A stretch of 64,000 nt of DNA from Arthrobacter sp. MA-N2 (GTDB taxonomy: Bacteria; Actinomycetota; Actinomycetes; Actinomycetales; Micrococcaceae): positions 2,654,034-2,718,033 of the forward strand of contig NZ_KI912155.1 in assembly GCF_000517125.1 (NCBI RefSeq). Reading direction: 5' to 3'. The position numbers and the translations under genes are program-made. The notes under the pieces are model-generated. The model was not told where the DNA came from. It made no database searches and was given only the letters and a program-made list of their open reading frames with translations. Shown here in pieces: positions 1-10,604 of the stretch (positions are counted from its first letter, which is position 1; each line of letters begins with the position of its first letter).

Positions 1-2
1 TG

Positions 3-833
3 GTCGGCATGGGATTCGTTGGTTTCCTCGATGACTTCATCAAGATTTCGAAGCAACGCAGCCTGGGGCTCAATGCCAAGGCCAAGCTGATCCTGCAGGC
101 GTTCGTCGGCATTGTCTTCGCCGTGCTGGTCCTGAACTTCCCGGACGCCAAGGGGATCACACCGGCCTCCACGCATATTTCCCTGGTGCGCGACATCCCA
201 TGGCTGAACCTGGCCTTCGGAGGTACCGTCCTGGGAGCCATCCTGTTCGTCATCTGGTCGAACCTGATCGTCACCGCAGCGACCAACGGCGTCAACCTGA
301 CAGACGGATTGGACGGCCTCGCCGCGGGCGCCTCGATCATGGTCTTCGGGGCCTACACACTCATGGGAATCTGGCAAAACAACCAGGCTTGTGGTTCACC
401 GCGCGAAGCGGGCAGCGGTTGCTATTCGGTCCGTGATCCGCTTGACCTGGCACTCTTGGCGGCTATCTGCAGTGCTGCGCTGGTGGGCTTCCTTTGGTGG
501 AACACGTCCCCGGCAAAGATCTTCATGGGTGACACCGGTTCCCTGGCCATCGGCGGCGCGGTGGCCGGCTTTGCGATCCTCTCCCGCACCGAGCTTCTCT
601 TGGGGATCATCGGCGGCCTCTTCGTCCTGATCACCTTGTCCGTCATCATCCAGGTGGGCTATTTCAAAGTCACCAAGGGCAAGCGGGTCTTTAAAATGGC
701 CCCCCTGCAACATCATTTCGAACTCAAGGGTTGGGCCGAGATCACTGTGGTTGTCCGATTCTGGATTCTTTGTGGCCTGTTCGTGGCCGCCGGCCTTGGG
801 ATTTTCTATGCTGAATGGGTGGTGCTGCTGTGA
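3..833 (+). CDS. mraY: Phospho-N-acetylmuramoyl-pentapeptide transferase, 5' end outside window
   Basis: MraY moves phospho-MurNAc-pentapeptide from UDP to undecaprenyl phosphate, making lipid I in the cytoplasmic membrane. The frame is open from the first bases, so the N-terminal part is missing; the first in-frame ATG (9) is internal, because it falls just before the family motif GFLDDFIK. Diagnostic motifs are [23 protein letters not shown] and the C-terminal [12 protein letters not shown] that carries the HHFE residues. Several hydrophobic helices alternate with polar loops. An extracytoplasmic loop with two cysteines near [11 protein letters not shown] resembles other actinobacterial MraY proteins. 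The stop overlaps the murD start by 4 nt. The identity is very secure. Confidence 0.97.
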   Translation, partial: VGMGFVGFLDDFIKISKQRSLGLNAKAKLILQAFVGIVFAVLVLNFPDAKGITPASTHISLVRDIPWLNLAFGGTVLGAILFVIWSNLIVTAATNGVNLTDGLDGLAAGASIMVFGAYTLMGIWQNNQACGSPREAGSGCYSVRDPLDLALLAAICSAALVGFLWWNTSPAKIFMGDTGSLAIGGAVAGFAILSRTELLLGIIGGLFVLITLSVIIQVGYFKVTKGKRVFKMAPLQHHFELKGWAEITVVVRFWILCGLFVAAGLGIFYAEWVVLL

Positions 834-2416
834 GCGCAATTCCTGAAACCAAACCTTCGGCCAATGACCGGCTTGAGAACCTCGTCAGCTGGGATTCCGA
901 ATGGAAAGGCCTGCGCGTCGTTGTGACGGGCATCGGCGTCTCCGGTTTCGCTGCCGCCGACACCCTTATCGAACTCGGTGCGCGGGTGGTGGTGGTCGAC
1001 GCCGCCACGAGCGCTAAGGCCGCGGCCCAGGCGGACACCTTGAAGATCGTGGGCGCTGCCGACGTCCTCCTCGGCCAGGACGCCGTCAAGAAGTTGCCTT
1101 TGGTGGACGGTGAAAAGGCCGAACTTGTGGTGACGTCACCGGGCTGGCGCCCGGACCAGTCCCTCCTGGCAGCTGCCAAGCGTGCCCACGTGCCAGTGTG
1201 GGGCGACGTCGAACTCGCATGGCGGGTGCGCGAACGCAAAGGCCACAAGACCGCGGACTGGCTCACGATCACCGGTACCAACGGCAAAACCACCACGGTG
1301 GGCATGACCGAGGCCATGCTGCAGGCAGCGGGCCTCAAAGCGATCGCTGTGGGGAATGTGGGCACTCCCATCCTTGATGCCCTCCGCGACCCGGTGGAAT
1401 ACGATGCTTTCGCGGTTGAACTCTCCAGCTTCCAGCTGCACTGGAGTGAGTCGATCTCTCCGGTCGCCAGTGTCTGCCTCAATGTTGCGGAGGACCACGT
1501 TGACTGGCACGGATCCTACGAGTCCTACCTCGCGGACAAGGCGAAGATCTTCAAGAACACCCAGAAGGCGTGTATCTACAACGCCGAGCAGGTCGAGACC
1601 GAACGCATGGTGGAAGAGGCCGACGTCGTGGAGGGCTGCCGGGCAATCGGCTTCACCACTTTGACTCCGGCCGTGAGCATGCTCGGCGTCGTCGAGGGGT
1701 TGCTCGTGGACCGTGCGTTCATCGAAGAACGCAAGAGCTCCGCCGTGGAACTTGCCTCGCTGGCGGATCTCGGCCTGGCTGCTCCACGCCACATGGTTGC
1801 CAACGCTCTGGCTGCTGCGGCACTGGTGCGCGCTTATGGCGTGGATCCGGCGGCAGTGCGCGAGGGTCTCAGGAACTATCTCCCGGGAGACCACCGGATC
1901 CAGCCGGTGGCCAGACAGAACGGTGTGCTTTGGGTCAACGATTCCAAGGCGACCAATCCACACGCCGCCTCGGCGGCCCTGTCGGCATTCAGGAACGTCG
2001 TTTGGATTGCGGGCGGCTTGTCCAAGGGCGTCAACTATGACGAACTGGTCAAGGCCAACGCACGCAGGCTCAAGGCCGTGGTGCTGATCGGATCCGATAC
2101 CGCGGATCTTGAAGCCTCCCTCCAACGACACGCGCCGGATGTGCCCGTAATCGGGCAGCCGAAGAGCGACACTGAAATGGTGCAGTCCGCCGATTCAGCT
2201 GGTGCCGCCGCGGAACCGTCTCCGATCTTCGGCGACACCGTCATGGCCCACGCTGTCGAGTCGGCAGCCAGTATCGCTGTGTCCGGCGATACTGTGCTGA
2301 TGGCCCCGGCGGCTGCCTCCATGGACCAGTTCTCTTCCTACGCTCACCGTGGCGATGCTTTCATCCGGGCAGTGCGCGATCTTGTGGAAGGCCAGGCACA
2401 GACCACCGAGGAGTAG
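830..2416 (+). CDS. murD: UDP-N-acetylmuramoyl-L-alanine:D-glutamate ligase MurD
   Basis: MurD adds D-glutamate to UDP-MurNAc-L-Ala in the cytoplasm. About 528 aa, longer than the usual 450 because of an N-terminal tail and an acidic insert near residues 440-465. The N-terminal Rossmann-like domain has [14 protein letters not shown], the central ATPase has the P-loop [11 protein letters not shown] (about residues 148-158), and the C-terminal ligase domain has DHRIQPV and [11 protein letters not shown] chose the GTG at 830 because it overlaps the mraY stop as GTGA, typical of translational coupling. An in-frame ATG at 815 would add five residues inside mraY. Part of the dcw operon. Confidence 0.96.
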   Translation: MSAIPETKPSANDRLENLVSWDSEWKGLRVVVTGIGVSGFAAADTLIELGARVVVVDAATSAKAAAQADTLKIVGAADVLLGQDAVKKLPLVDGEKAELVVTSPGWRPDQSLLAAAKRAHVPVWGDVELAWRVRERKGHKTADWLTITGTNGKTTTVGMTEAMLQAAGLKAIAVGNVGTPILDALRDPVEYDAFAVELSSFQLHWSESISPVASVCLNVAEDHVDWHGSYESYLADKAKIFKNTQKACIYNAEQVETERMVEEADVVEGCRAIGFTTLTPAVSMLGVVEGLLVDRAFIEERKSSAVELASLADLGLAAPRHMVANALAAAALVRAYGVDPAAVREGLRNYLPGDHRIQPVARQNGVLWVNDSKATNPHAASAALSAFRNVVWIAGGLSKGVNYDELVKANARRLKAVVLIGSDTADLEASLQRHAPDVPVIGQPKSDTEMVQSADSAGAAAEPSPIFGDTVMAHAVESAASIAVSGDTVLMAPAAASMDQFSSYAHRGDAFIRAVRDLVEGQAQTTEE

Positions 2417-2418
2417 CA

Positions 2419-3723
2419 ATGGTCAGCACGCCCACGCGCAGGGGGCCCGGGCGGACTCGGGCCCCTAAGGCAGCCCCCGCTGGACGCGCGGCAGGCGCTG
2501 CTCGAGCCTCGCTACCGTCGCGCATTCGGTCCGGGGTCGGCGGATTTTGGTCGAACCTTGAAGGAAACGGCAAGCCGACCAGCAGCTCTACCTATTACCT
2601 GATCCTTGGCGCGACACTCGCATTGACAGCCATCGGGATCATCATGGTCCTGTCCGCCTCCAGCGTCGAATCGATTGCGGCCGGGGAATCCCCATACTCC
2701 ATAGCCACAAAGCAAGGCATGTTTGCCGGTATCGGAATCGTTGCAATGCTGGTGCTTTCACGAGTCAACGTCCTGTGGCTGAAGAGGTTCGCGTGGCCGG
2801 CCATTGTGCTTGCCGTTGCCTTGTTGATGCTCGTCCTGGTGATCGGCAAGCGGGTCCTGGGCAACCAGAACTGGATCGAGATAGGCGGGTTCACCTTCCA
2901 GCCGTCGGAGTATGCCAAATTCGCGCTAGTGCTCTGGATGGCCACGGTCCTTTCGGTGAAGGCAAAGCTCCTCGACAAGTGGACGCACGCACTGGTCCCG
3001 ATCGTCCCGGTCTCGTTTTGCATCATTGGCCTGATCGTTGCAGGCCACGACCTCGGCACCTCGCTGGTGGTCATGCTCATTATGGCTGCCGGCCTGTTTT
3101 TCGGCGGCGTCAATCTGAAGCTCTTCGCTGCGGCGGGTGGCGTTGCCGCCGCTGCAGCCCTGATACTCGCGGCCACCAGCGGAAACCGGATGTGCCGTAT
3201 TACCTCGTGGATGGGGCAGAGCTGCGCGGGGGCAAGCGACATTGGCTTCCAGAGTGAACAGGGCATGAACGCGCTGGCTTCCGGTGGTTGGCTTGGCGTG
3301 GGGCTCGGCCAGAGCCGGCAAAAGTACCAGTGGATCCCTGAAGCCCACAATGACTTCATCTTCGCCGTCATCGGGGAGGAACTCGGCCTGGTGGGAACCA
3401 TCGTGGTCTTGGTGCTCTTCGCGTTGCTGGCCGTTGCCATTTATCGCGTCGTCAGCCACCAGGAAGACTTGTTCGCCCGTGTGTTGGGCGGATCGATCAT
3501 GGCTTGGATGCTGGGGCAAGCCGTCATCAACATGGCCATGGTGGCAGGTTTGCTTCCCGTGATCGGTGTTCCGCTGCCTTTCATCTCCTATGGCGGTTCA
3601 GCGTTGGTGATGTCACTATGCGGCGTGGGCGTAGTGTTGTCTTTGGCCCGGGCACAAACGGCTTCTGCCAGCCCCTCCAAGCCGCGTTGGCGTCTTGTGA
3701 AACCTGCACGAAAGCGTACATAG
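2419..3723 (+). CDS. ftsW: Septal SEDS peptidoglycan polymerase FtsW
   Basis: FtsW is the SEDS-family glycosyltransferase of the divisome and works with a class B penicillin-binding protein. 434 aa. A basic, proline/alanine-rich cytoplasmic tail (residues 1-50) precedes about ten membrane helices starting near residue 57. SEDS landmarks include GNQNWIEIGGFTFQPSEYAK, the extracytoplasmic loop near EQGMNALASGGWLGVGLGQS, and the C-terminal GVPLPFISYGGSALV. A pair of cysteines lies in the loop before SDIGFQSE. The ATG at 2419 has GAGGAG just upstream, overlapping the end of murD. Spacing on both sides is a few bases, so it belongs to the same operon. Confidence 0.96.
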   Translation: MVSTPTRRGPGRTRAPKAAPAGRAAGAARASLPSRIRSGVGGFWSNLEGNGKPTSSSTYYLILGATLALTAIGIIMVLSASSVESIAAGESPYSIATKQGMFAGIGIVAMLVLSRVNVLWLKRFAWPAIVLAVALLMLVLVIGKRVLGNQNWIEIGGFTFQPSEYAKFALVLWMATVLSVKAKLLDKWTHALVPIVPVSFCIIGLIVAGHDLGTSLVVMLIMAAGLFFGGVNLKLFAAAGGVAAAAALILAATSGNRMCRITSWMGQSCAGASDIGFQSEQGMNALASGGWLGVGLGQSRQKYQWIPEAHNDFIFAVIGEELGLVGTIVVLVLFALLAVAIYRVVSHQEDLFARVLGGSIMAWMLGQAVINMAMVAGLLPVIGVPLPFISYGGSALVMSLCGVGVVLSLARAQTASASPSKPRWRLVKPARKRT

Positions 3724-3729
3724 CACTCC

Positions 3730-4851
3730 ATGAATTCCCAACCCCAGAATTCCCAGCCCAAGCCTCTCTCCGTGGTGTTGGCCGGCGGCGGGACGGCAGG
3801 ACACATCAGTCCCTTGCTCGCCATCGCCGATGCCCTCAAGTCGCTGCGGCCGGATGCGGCCATCCTTGCCGTCGGGACGCCGAATGGAATGGAAACCCGC
3901 CTCGTTCCGGCCGCGGGATACGAGCTGGCCACGATTGATAGGGTTCCGTTTCCCCGGAAACCTTCCGCAGATCTGTTCAAATTGCCCGGGAGGCTCACGG
4001 CAGCCGTCAAACAGGCCGGCCGTATTCTCGACGATGCCCAAGCCGACGTCTTGCTGGGCGTGGGTGGCTACGTCTGCACGCCGATGTACCTTGCGGCATG
4101 GCGCCGGAAGATCCCCATCGTCATTCATGAGGCCAACACCCGCCCCGGGCTTGCGAACAGGGTCGGGGCGATGTTCACCAAGCATGTTGCCGTGGCCTTC
4201 CCGGAGACCAGGTTGAGGCACGCCCGCCACGTCGGCATGCCCATGCGCAAGGCCATCGCCGGTTTGGATCGTGCGGCCGGCCGTGCGGCCGCCAGGCGAT
4301 CCCTGGGCCTGGATGCCGGACAACCTGCACTCATCGTCACCGGCGGTTCTTCCGGAGCCCAGAGCATCAACCTCACCATCGCCGGCGCCGTTGCCGCTTT
4401 GGCCGAAGCCGGGATCCAAACACTCCACATCACCGGCCGCGGCAAGGCAGTGACGAACGACGGCGGCGCCCTCCTGGCAGCCGAAGGCTACCATCAGGTG
4501 GAATACGTGGACGGCATGGAGAACGTCTACGCGGCAGCGGATGTCCTCCTTGCCCGCTCCGGAGCCGCAACAGTCAGCGAGGTGGCCGCCGTCGGGCTTC
4601 CTGCGGTATTCGTTCCCTTGCCGGTCGGGAACGGCGAGCAGGCCATGAACGCTTCCGCCTTGGTCAAGGCAGGCGCGGCGCTTCTGGTCGATGATCGGGC
4701 GCTGACCGCGGAGTGGCTCAAAGCCGAGTTGATTCCGCTGCTCACGGATCAAACGCGCCTTGAGGATATGGCCAGCAAGGCAAAAGGACTTGGCATCAGA
4801 AATGCTGATCAGCGGGTGGCTGATCTCGTCTTGGAAGCGGTATCCGAATGA
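3730..4851 (+). CDS. murG: Lipid II synthase MurG
   Basis: MurG transfers GlcNAc from UDP-GlcNAc to lipid I on the inner membrane face, giving lipid II. 373 aa, of normal length. The N-terminal Rossmann half opens with [14 protein letters not shown] (about residues 15-28), the glycine-rich donor-site motif of GT28 enzymes. The C-terminal half carries [10 protein letters not shown] and the loop around [24 protein letters not shown], followed by EQAMNA, which contacts UDP-GlcNAc. The ATG lies 6 nt after ftsW. The stop overlaps murC as ATGA. No unusual feature. Confidence 0.97.
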   Translation: MNSQPQNSQPKPLSVVLAGGGTAGHISPLLAIADALKSLRPDAAILAVGTPNGMETRLVPAAGYELATIDRVPFPRKPSADLFKLPGRLTAAVKQAGRILDDAQADVLLGVGGYVCTPMYLAAWRRKIPIVIHEANTRPGLANRVGAMFTKHVAVAFPETRLRHARHVGMPMRKAIAGLDRAAGRAAARRSLGLDAGQPALIVTGGSSGAQSINLTIAGAVAALAEAGIQTLHITGRGKAVTNDGGALLAAEGYHQVEYVDGMENVYAAADVLLARSGAATVSEVAAVGLPAVFVPLPVGNGEQAMNASALVKAGAALLVDDRALTAEWLKAELIPLLTDQTRLEDMASKAKGLGIRNADQRVADLVLEAVSE

Positions 4852-6221
4852 CCCAGCCCCTCACAGACCTCTCGTCCCTCGGCCGGGTTCACTTCATCGG
4901 TATCGGCGGGGTGGGCATGTCCGCCGTCGCGCGGATCATGGTGGCCCGCGGAGTTCCGGTAAGCGGCTCGGATGCCAAAGACCTGCCCGTCATGCAGGAC
5001 CTGCGGTCCGCCGGGGCCCGGATCTGCGTCGGCTACGCCGCAGAAAATCTTGGTGACGCGCAGACCGTCGTCGCAGGTTCAGCCATCAGGACTGACAACC
5101 CGGAATTGGAAGCGGCCCGCGCGGCAGGACTTCCCGTGCTCCACCGTTCCGAGGCCCTCGCGGCAACCATGGGCGCGGACCGCGTGGTGACCGTGGCCGG
5201 CACGCATGGCAAGTCCACCACCACGTCAATGGTGGCTGTTTTGCTCAAGGAAGCGGGCCTGGATCCGTCGTTTGCCATCGGGGCCAACGTGCCCGCCCTG
5301 GGTGTCAACGCAGCGCACGGCAGCTCGGACATCTTCGTCGCCGAGGCCGACGAATCGGATGGTTCCTTCCTCAACTACAGGCCCCTCATCGCCGTTGTCA
5401 CCAACGTCGAAGCCGATCATCTGGACTACTACGGCACTCCAGAGGCCGTCTTTGCCTCCTTCGACAGTTTCGCCGCATTGTTGCCGGCTGCAGGCGCTCT
5501 GTTCGCCTGCGCCGACGACGACGGTGCCCGGGCCCTCGCGGGACGGACCCGTGCGGCGGGCAACACCCGGGTGCTGGGCTACGGGACGGCAGAGGACGCC
5601 GATATCCGCCTACATGATGGAGGGCCGGGTGATGTCTGGGTGTCCATCGACGAACAGCGGTACCGGCTTGACCTCCAGGTTCCCGGGCGGCACAACGCGC
5701 TGAACGCGGCTGCAGCGTTCGCCGTCGCCGTCGAACTGGGAGTGGCACCAGAGGCCGCCGCGGCAGCCCTGGGCCGCTTCACGGGAGCATCGCGGCGATT
5801 TGAATTCAAGGGTCAGGGGAGAGGGGTGCGGGTCTATGACGACTACGCCCACCATCCCACCGAGGTTCGGGCTGCCTTGTCCGCGGCCCGCTCCGTGGCA
5901 GGTGGGAACAAAGTGCATGTGCTCTTCCAGCCGCACCTGTTTTCGCGCACCCGGGAATTCGCCGAAGATTTTGCCGAGGCGCTCGGCGAAGCGGACACGG
6001 CGCTCGTGCTGGACATCTACCCTGCCCGCGAAGATCCCATTCCCGGGGTCACGAGCACGATGATCACGGAGCGCCTCAAGAACGGCAGGCTGGTGGGGGC
6101 CGGACAGGAAGCGCTGGACGCAGTCCTTGCGGCGGCCAGCGGGGGCGATATCGTCTTGACCGTCGGAGCTGGCGACGTGACGGCTTACGGGCCCCGGATC
6201 GTGGAGTTGTTGGGTGGCTGA
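4848..6221 (+). CDS. murC: UDP-N-acetylmuramate:L-alanine ligase MurC
   Basis: MurC adds the first residue, L-alanine, to UDP-MurNAc. 457 aa. The N-terminal domain contains [14 protein letters not shown], binding the UDP moiety. The central ATPase has [13 protein letters not shown] (about residues 120-132) and the Mur-ligase acidic patch [12 protein letters not shown]. The C-terminal domain includes [11 protein letters not shown], a strong MurC/Mpl signature. MurC rather than Mpl is supported by its position between murG and ftsQ. Start and stop codons overlap the neighbours by 4 and 8 nt, so translation is probably coupled along murG-murC-ftsQ. Confidence 0.96.
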   Translation: MTQPLTDLSSLGRVHFIGIGGVGMSAVARIMVARGVPVSGSDAKDLPVMQDLRSAGARICVGYAAENLGDAQTVVAGSAIRTDNPELEAARAAGLPVLHRSEALAATMGADRVVTVAGTHGKSTTTSMVAVLLKEAGLDPSFAIGANVPALGVNAAHGSSDIFVAEADESDGSFLNYRPLIAVVTNVEADHLDYYGTPEAVFASFDSFAALLPAAGALFACADDDGARALAGRTRAAGNTRVLGYGTAEDADIRLHDGGPGDVWVSIDEQRYRLDLQVPGRHNALNAAAAFAVAVELGVAPEAAAAALGRFTGASRRFEFKGQGRGVRVYDDYAHHPTEVRAALSAARSVAGGNKVHVLFQPHLFSRTREFAEDFAEALGEADTALVLDIYPAREDPIPGVTSTMITERLKNGRLVGAGQEALDAVLAAASGGDIVLTVGAGDVTAYGPRIVELLGG

Positions 6222-7053
6222 TACCCGGAAGCCCACTTTCAAGCGGAAGCCCGGAGTCCGAGGCGGAGTCGTCAGTGCTGAACGCAGCCTCGACGATTCC
6301 GTCGGCGGTCCCCAAGAAGCCGCTCGCGGCAAGGACAGCAATGTACTGGCCTTCCCGGAGCCGAAAGGACGCAAGCGGCGGCGGACGGTGCTCACGGCGT
6401 TGGCGGTCATCGTCGTTTTGGTCGCCGGAATACTCGTTGCGGCGATCTATTCGCCGGTTTTCGCCGTGCGCACGGTGTCGGTCGACGGCACCAAGCTGCT
6501 CCAGCCGGGGGCTGTCCAGAAGGCATTGGAACCGGTAAAGGGAAAACCGCTTCCGCAGGTCAGCGACGCCGAAATCGCCGCGCTGCTCAAACCGTTGGTC
6601 CAGGTGCGTTCCGTGAGCACCGAGGCGCGCCCGCCGTCCGAACTTTTGGTCCACGTTGTGGAGCGGGTACCCGTGGCGTTGGTCAAGAGCGGGGACAACT
6701 ATCTTTTGGTTGATGTCGATGGAGTGCAGCTTGGGTCAACCGCGGATCCAGCCTCGGTTCCATTGCCCCTGGTCGACGGACAAGGAGCCAACCAGGACCT
6801 GTTCAAGGCGATTACGAGTGTCCTTGCGACACTGCCGCCCGATGTCCTGGCGAAGATGGCCAGCGCTTCGGCCACGTCGCCCGATGCCGTAGAGCTCAAG
6901 CTCACTGACGGCAAGATCGTGGTGTGGGGGAATGCGGACGAAAAGGAACTGAAGGCGAGGGTTCTCGAGGCGTTGCTGAAGGCTCCGGCGAATCCCAAGG
7001 TTCCAGTGAACGTCTACGACGTCAGCGCCCCGCGGCACCCGTTCACCAAGTAG
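6214..7053 (+). CDS. ftsQ: Cell division protein FtsQ/DivIB
   Basis: FtsQ is a bitopic divisome protein that bridges early and late division proteins. 279 aa. A polar cytoplasmic N-terminus rich in Lys and Arg (1-57) is followed by one membrane helix (about 59-80), then a POTRA domain starting at FAVRTVSVDGTKLL (about 83-155) and the FtsQ beta domain. The GTG at 6214 overlaps the end of murC by 8 nt. The family is weakly conserved, so assignment rests on topology, POTRA pattern and synteny between murC and ftsZ. Confidence 0.93.
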   Translation: MADTRKPTFKRKPGVRGGVVSAERSLDDSVGGPQEAARGKDSNVLAFPEPKGRKRRRTVLTALAVIVVLVAGILVAAIYSPVFAVRTVSVDGTKLLQPGAVQKALEPVKGKPLPQVSDAEIAALLKPLVQVRSVSTEARPPSELLVHVVERVPVALVKSGDNYLLVDVDGVQLGSTADPASVPLPLVDGQGANQDLFKAITSVLATLPPDVLAKMASASATSPDAVELKLTDGKIVVWGNADEKELKARVLEALLKAPANPKVPVNVYDVSAPRHPFTK

Positions 7054-7170
7054 CCAATTCCGGGAAGTAACTTCGCTGATGTATGGCGCTATTTTTCGGA
7101 CTTTCGCACGACACGCGGAGGCGGTCATTGAATGTCGGATTCATAGCCCATACCGTCACTTAGGAGTTAC

Positions 7171-7202
7171 TTGACATAACTATAACCTTCAACTAGAGGG
7201 TT
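7171..7202 (+). promoter_or_regulatory. ftsZ promoter region: TTGACA box and a 19-bp dyad resembling an FtsR site
   Basis: The 215-nt gap before ftsZ has a perfect -35 hexamer TTGACA (7171-7176) followed by the imperfect palindrome AACCTTCAACTAGAGGGTT (7184-7202), in which 14 of 19 positions match the reverse complement. Dyads placed between or over promoter hexamers are typical of MerR-family activators, and in Corynebacterium glutamicum the MerR-type protein FtsR activates ftsZ. The FtsR assignment is inference. A clear -10 was not fixed; TAGAGG at 7194-7199 is the best-spaced candidate (17 nt). Confidence 0.5.
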
Positions 7203-7268
7203 AAGGTCCAAGAATTCAAGTTGGACTCGATCTGTTTCGCTATAGGACACAAGCAAGGGGCACGAAAC

Positions 7269-8501
7269 GTGGCAGCACCGCAGAATTACTTGGCCGTCAT
7301 CAAGGTCGTCGGCATCGGCGGCGGTGGCGTGAATGCAGTTAACCGAATGATCGAAGTCGGCCTTCGCGGCGTCGAGTTCATCGCTATCAACACCGATGCC
7401 CAGGCTCTCCTCATGAGCGACGCGGACGTCAAGCTCGACGTCGGACGCGAGCTCACGCGCGGTCTGGGAGCAGGCGCCAACCCCGACGTCGGACGCCAGG
7501 CCGCCGAGGACCACGCCGATGAGATCGAAGAAGTAATTCGTGGAGCCGACATGGTCTTCGTCACTGCAGGCGAAGGCGGCGGAACCGGAACCGGCGGCGC
7601 CCCCGTCGTGGCGCGGATCGCACGCTCGCTCGGCGCTCTGACCATCGGTGTCGTGACGCGGCCCTTCACTTTCGAAGGCCGCCGGCGGGCCGGTTCCGCC
7701 GAGGCAGGTATCGATGCCTTGCGCGACGAAGTCGATACCCTCATCGTCATCCCCAACGACCGCCTCCTCTCCATCAGCGACCGTAACGTCTCCGTCCTGG
7801 ACGCTTTCCGTTCCGCTGACCAAGTACTGCTGTCCGGTGTTCAGGGCATCACGGACCTCATCACGACACCCGGCCTGATCAACCTCGACTTCGCCGATGT
7901 CAAGTCCGTCATGCAGGGTGCCGGCTCGGCCCTTATGGGTATCGGCTCGGCACGCGGTGAGGACCGTGCGGTGAAGGCGGCAGAGCTTGCCATTGCCTCG
8001 CCATTGCTGGAAGCGTCGATCGACGGTGCCCACGGCGTTCTGCTCTCCATCCAGGGCGGATCGGATCTCGGTCTGTTCGAAATCAACGAAGCCGCGCGGC
8101 TCGTGCAGGAAGTGGCCCACCCCGAGGCCAACATCATCTTCGGTGCCGTCATTGACGACGCCCTGGGTGACGAAGCACGCGTCACGGTCATCGCCGCTGG
8201 TTTTGACGACGTCAAGGCCACCTCACCGTCGATGAACCAGCACACCTCCCAACAGGCGGGCCAGCACCAGGCGTCTTCGATCCCGGACCGTCCTGCAGCG
8301 CCCGCAGCTGCCCCGGCCTATTCGACTCCGCAGCACGTTGCTGCCGGGATCGGCGCCTCGGGTTTGAGTAACTGGGGCCAGCAGCGCCCCTCGGCACTCC
8401 CTGCCGACTCGGGTTTCGACGTAGACCTTCCGGCGGTCGTCGAACCGGACCTTTCCGGAAGCCGCACCGACGACCTGGACGTTCCGGACTTCCTGAAGTA
8501 G
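7269..8501 (+). CDS. ftsZ: Cell division GTPase FtsZ
   Basis: FtsZ polymerises into the cytokinetic Z ring. 410 aa. The N-terminal GTPase domain begins [16 protein letters not shown] and has the tubulin signature GGGTGTG (about residues 102-108), then the T7 synergy loop around [12 protein letters not shown] variable Gln/Ala/Pro-rich linker (about 318-395) leads to the conserved C-terminal peptide [10 protein letters not shown], the docking site for SepF and other partners. The GTG at 7269 has AAGGGG 8 nt upstream. An upstream in-frame ATG exists but would extend into the promoter region and lacks conservation. Confidence 0.98.
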   Translation: MAAPQNYLAVIKVVGIGGGGVNAVNRMIEVGLRGVEFIAINTDAQALLMSDADVKLDVGRELTRGLGAGANPDVGRQAAEDHADEIEEVIRGADMVFVTAGEGGGTGTGGAPVVARIARSLGALTIGVVTRPFTFEGRRRAGSAEAGIDALRDEVDTLIVIPNDRLLSISDRNVSVLDAFRSADQVLLSGVQGITDLITTPGLINLDFADVKSVMQGAGSALMGIGSARGEDRAVKAAELAIASPLLEASIDGAHGVLLSIQGGSDLGLFEINEAARLVQEVAHPEANIIFGAVIDDALGDEARVTVIAAGFDDVKATSPSMNQHTSQQAGQHQASSIPDRPAAPAAAPAYSTPQHVAAGIGASGLSNWGQQRPSALPADSGFDVDLPAVVEPDLSGSRTDDLDVPDFLK

Positions 8502-8539
8502 CCGGTCCGTTCACGTCATTCCAGGAGAGTCAGTCAGCA

Positions 8540-9235
8540 GTGTTTTGGTGGCGAAAAGAAGTACGGCCAGGAATTTCGGTCGCCTTCACCGATGTCGATG
8601 CAGGCAACCTCGCACTGCACGTGGCGGACAATCCTGACGACGTCACGGCGCGCCGGGCCCGGCTGGAATCAGCAGCAGGGCTCGGCGAACGGCATTTCCA
8701 ATATATGAACCAGGTCCACGGAAACGCCGTCGAATTCATCACCGCGCACGGCGACGGTCCAACGGCTGACGCTATGGTGTCCATGGGACAGCCGCTCGCC
8801 GTCATGGTGGCAGATTGCGTCCCCGTCGTGCTGTTGGGCGAAGTGCAGGACGAAATCGACTCAGTCCTTGCGGTGGTCCACGCCGGCCGGCCCGGTGTTG
8901 CTGTAGATATCGTTTCGGCCACTGTGGCGAATATGCGCTGCCGAGGTGCCGCGACCATCAGCGCCTGGGTAGGCCCATCCATTTGCGGCGCATGCTACGA
9001 AGTTCCCGAACAGTTGCGGGCGGACGTTGCTGCCGCTGTCCCGGAAACCTGGTCCACAACCTCGTGGGGTACGCCTGCTCTGGACCTGCCCGCCGGCGTG
9101 CGGGCTCAGCTGAAAGCGCTTGGAGTCACGGTCGAGTACTCGGGGGAGTGCACCCGGGAGACTGCCCGGCTTTACTCCTACCGGCGCAATCAGCAAACAG
9201 GCCGCTTTGCAGGTTTGGTGTGGACCCATGAGTGA
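8540..9235 (+). CDS. pgeF: PgeF/YfiH-type laccase-domain protein (peptidoglycan editing factor)
   Basis: Members of this family remove wrongly incorporated amino acids from peptidoglycan precursors, and some show purine nucleoside or polyphenol oxidase activity. 231 aa, normal length. Family motifs are QVHGNAVEF (His ligand), ADCVPVVLLG (Cys ligand), VHAGRPGVAV (His ligand) and WVGPSICGACYEV. The HAGRPG form, in place of the enterobacterial HAGWRG, is in my recollection common in actinobacteria. GTG start with AGGAG about 12 nt upstream. Follows ftsZ by 38 nt and overlaps yggS by 8 nt, so it is co-transcribed with the division genes. The substrate here is unknown. Confidence 0.9.
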   Translation: MFWWRKEVRPGISVAFTDVDAGNLALHVADNPDDVTARRARLESAAGLGERHFQYMNQVHGNAVEFITAHGDGPTADAMVSMGQPLAVMVADCVPVVLLGEVQDEIDSVLAVVHAGRPGVAVDIVSATVANMRCRGAATISAWVGPSICGACYEVPEQLRADVAAAVPETWSTTSWGTPALDLPAGVRAQLKALGVTVEYSGECTRETARLYSYRRNQQTGRFAGLVWTHE

Positions 9236-9977
9236 AGTCCCTCCGGCTGCGGGTACTGGCGGCACTGATCCGCGGACAGTCGAGCTGCGGGAACGGCTCG
9301 CCGCCGTCCGGCAGAGAATCGCTGCGGCAACCCTGGCGGCTGGACGCAGCGAAGAGCCCCAACTGATTGTCGTCACCAAATTCCATCCCGCAGCGGATGT
9401 CACCCGGCTCGCGGCGCTGGGCGTGACGGACGTCGGCGAAAACCGCGACCAAGAAGCGGCCGGGAAGTCCGCGGAGCTCGCCGGGCTCCCGGTGCGCTGG
9501 CACTTCATCGGTCAATTGCAGAGCAACAAGGCAAAGTCGGTTGCGAGGTACGCATTCTCCGTCCAATCAATTGATCGCGCGCAGCTCTCCGAGGCACTGG
9601 CCAAGGCGGTTGCTCGGCAACAGTCCGAGTCCGGCAGGCCGGATCTTGACTGCTACATCCAGGTCAGCCTCGAGGACGACGCCGGTGCCCACCGCGGCGG
9701 TGCTGCTCCGTCCGACATCGAACGCCTCGCCGAATCCATCGCTACCGCAGCCGGGCTGCATCTAGCCGGCGTGATGGCGGTCGCGCCGCTCGGAGCGCCC
9801 CCGGAGCAAGCGTTCGAGAAACTCGCAGGTATTTCAATGGATCTGCGGCGGTTGCACCCGGGTGCCGTGGGGATATCCGCCGGGATGAGCCAGGACCTTG
9901 AAGCTGCTGTCCACTTCGGTGCGACACACCTGAGAATTGGCTCGGATATTCTCGGTTCGCGTCCGCAGGTGGGGTAG
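9228..9977 (+). CDS. YggS/PLPBP family pyridoxal-phosphate homeostasis protein
   Basis: Proteins of this family carry PLP as a single-domain alanine racemase-like barrel and affect vitamin B6 and amino-acid balance; no catalytic activity is established. 249 aa. The PLP lysine lies in LIVVTKFHPA. Other motifs are DVGENRDQEA, RWHFIGQLQSNKAKSV and the C-terminal GMSQDLEAAVHFGATHLRIGS, which forms the phosphate cup. I set the start at the ATG at 9228, inside the end of pgeF with an 8-nt overlap. Longer in-frame versions would lie inside pgeF. Adjacent to sepF, the normal actinobacterial position. Confidence 0.93.
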   Translation: MSEVPPAAGTGGTDPRTVELRERLAAVRQRIAAATLAAGRSEEPQLIVVTKFHPAADVTRLAALGVTDVGENRDQEAAGKSAELAGLPVRWHFIGQLQSNKAKSVARYAFSVQSIDRAQLSEALAKAVARQQSESGRPDLDCYIQVSLEDDAGAHRGGAAPSDIERLAESIATAAGLHLAGVMAVAPLGAPPEQAFEKLAGISMDLRRLHPGAVGISAGMSQDLEAAVHFGATHLRIGSDILGSRPQVG

Positions 9978-10065
9978 CGTCGAAGTATTGGAAGCGACGG
10001 GCCGGGATTTCAGCGATGTCAAGTCATGGGCGGCCCGCCTACTGCAGACACGATAGGAGTCCAGC

Positions 10066-10596
10066 ATGGCTGGCGCACTGCGCAAGACAATGGTTTATCT
10101 TGGGCTCGCCGATGGCGATGATCACTACGAGTCTGAGCAGCACATGCAGCAAGCGGACGAGGACCGTTCCGTTGACCATGATCGCGAAGAGCGCCGCGCC
10201 CCTGCGCCTGTACGTGAAGTAGTTCGTGAAGTCCCCCCTGTCGCCGAAGAGGAATACCGCGCACCCGTGACACCTATCAAGCGTGCGGCTTCGAGCCGCG
10301 AAGACGCCTCCGGACTGAGGCAGATCACCACCGTCCATCCCCGGTCCTACAACGACGCCAAGATTATCGGCGAAAGTTTCAGGGACGGTATCCCCGTGAT
10401 CATGAACGTCACGGACATGGGCGAGGCAGATGCCAAGCGACTCGTTGATTTCTCGGCCGGCCTGGTCTTCGGACTCCATGGCAGCATCGAGCGCGTCACC
10501 AGTAAGGTATTCCTGTTGTCGCCGTCGTATGTCGAAGTCCTTGGCGACGATAAGAAGGCCAGCGAGGCGCAGGCAACGTTCTTCAACCAAAGCTAG
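10066..10596 (+). CDS. sepF: FtsZ-binding membrane anchor SepF
   Basis: SepF tethers the Z ring to the membrane in actinobacteria, which lack FtsA. 176 aa. The N-terminal amphipathic segment ([14 protein letters not shown]) would bind the membrane. An acidic, disordered linker rich in Glu, Arg and Pro (about 20-80) follows. The globular SepF core (about 85-165) includes [27 protein letters not shown] and VFLLSP. The ATG has AGGAG 6 nt upstream (10055-10059). Lies 88 nt after yggS and is followed by a strong hairpin, so it probably ends a transcription unit. Confidence 0.96.
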   Translation: MAGALRKTMVYLGLADGDDHYESEQHMQQADEDRSVDHDREERRAPAPVREVVREVPPVAEEEYRAPVTPIKRAASSREDASGLRQITTVHPRSYNDAKIIGESFRDGIPVIMNVTDMGEADAKRLVDFSAGLVFGLHGSIERVTSKVFLLSPSYVEVLGDDKKASEAQATFFNQS

Positions 10597-10604
10597 CACC
10601 ATTG

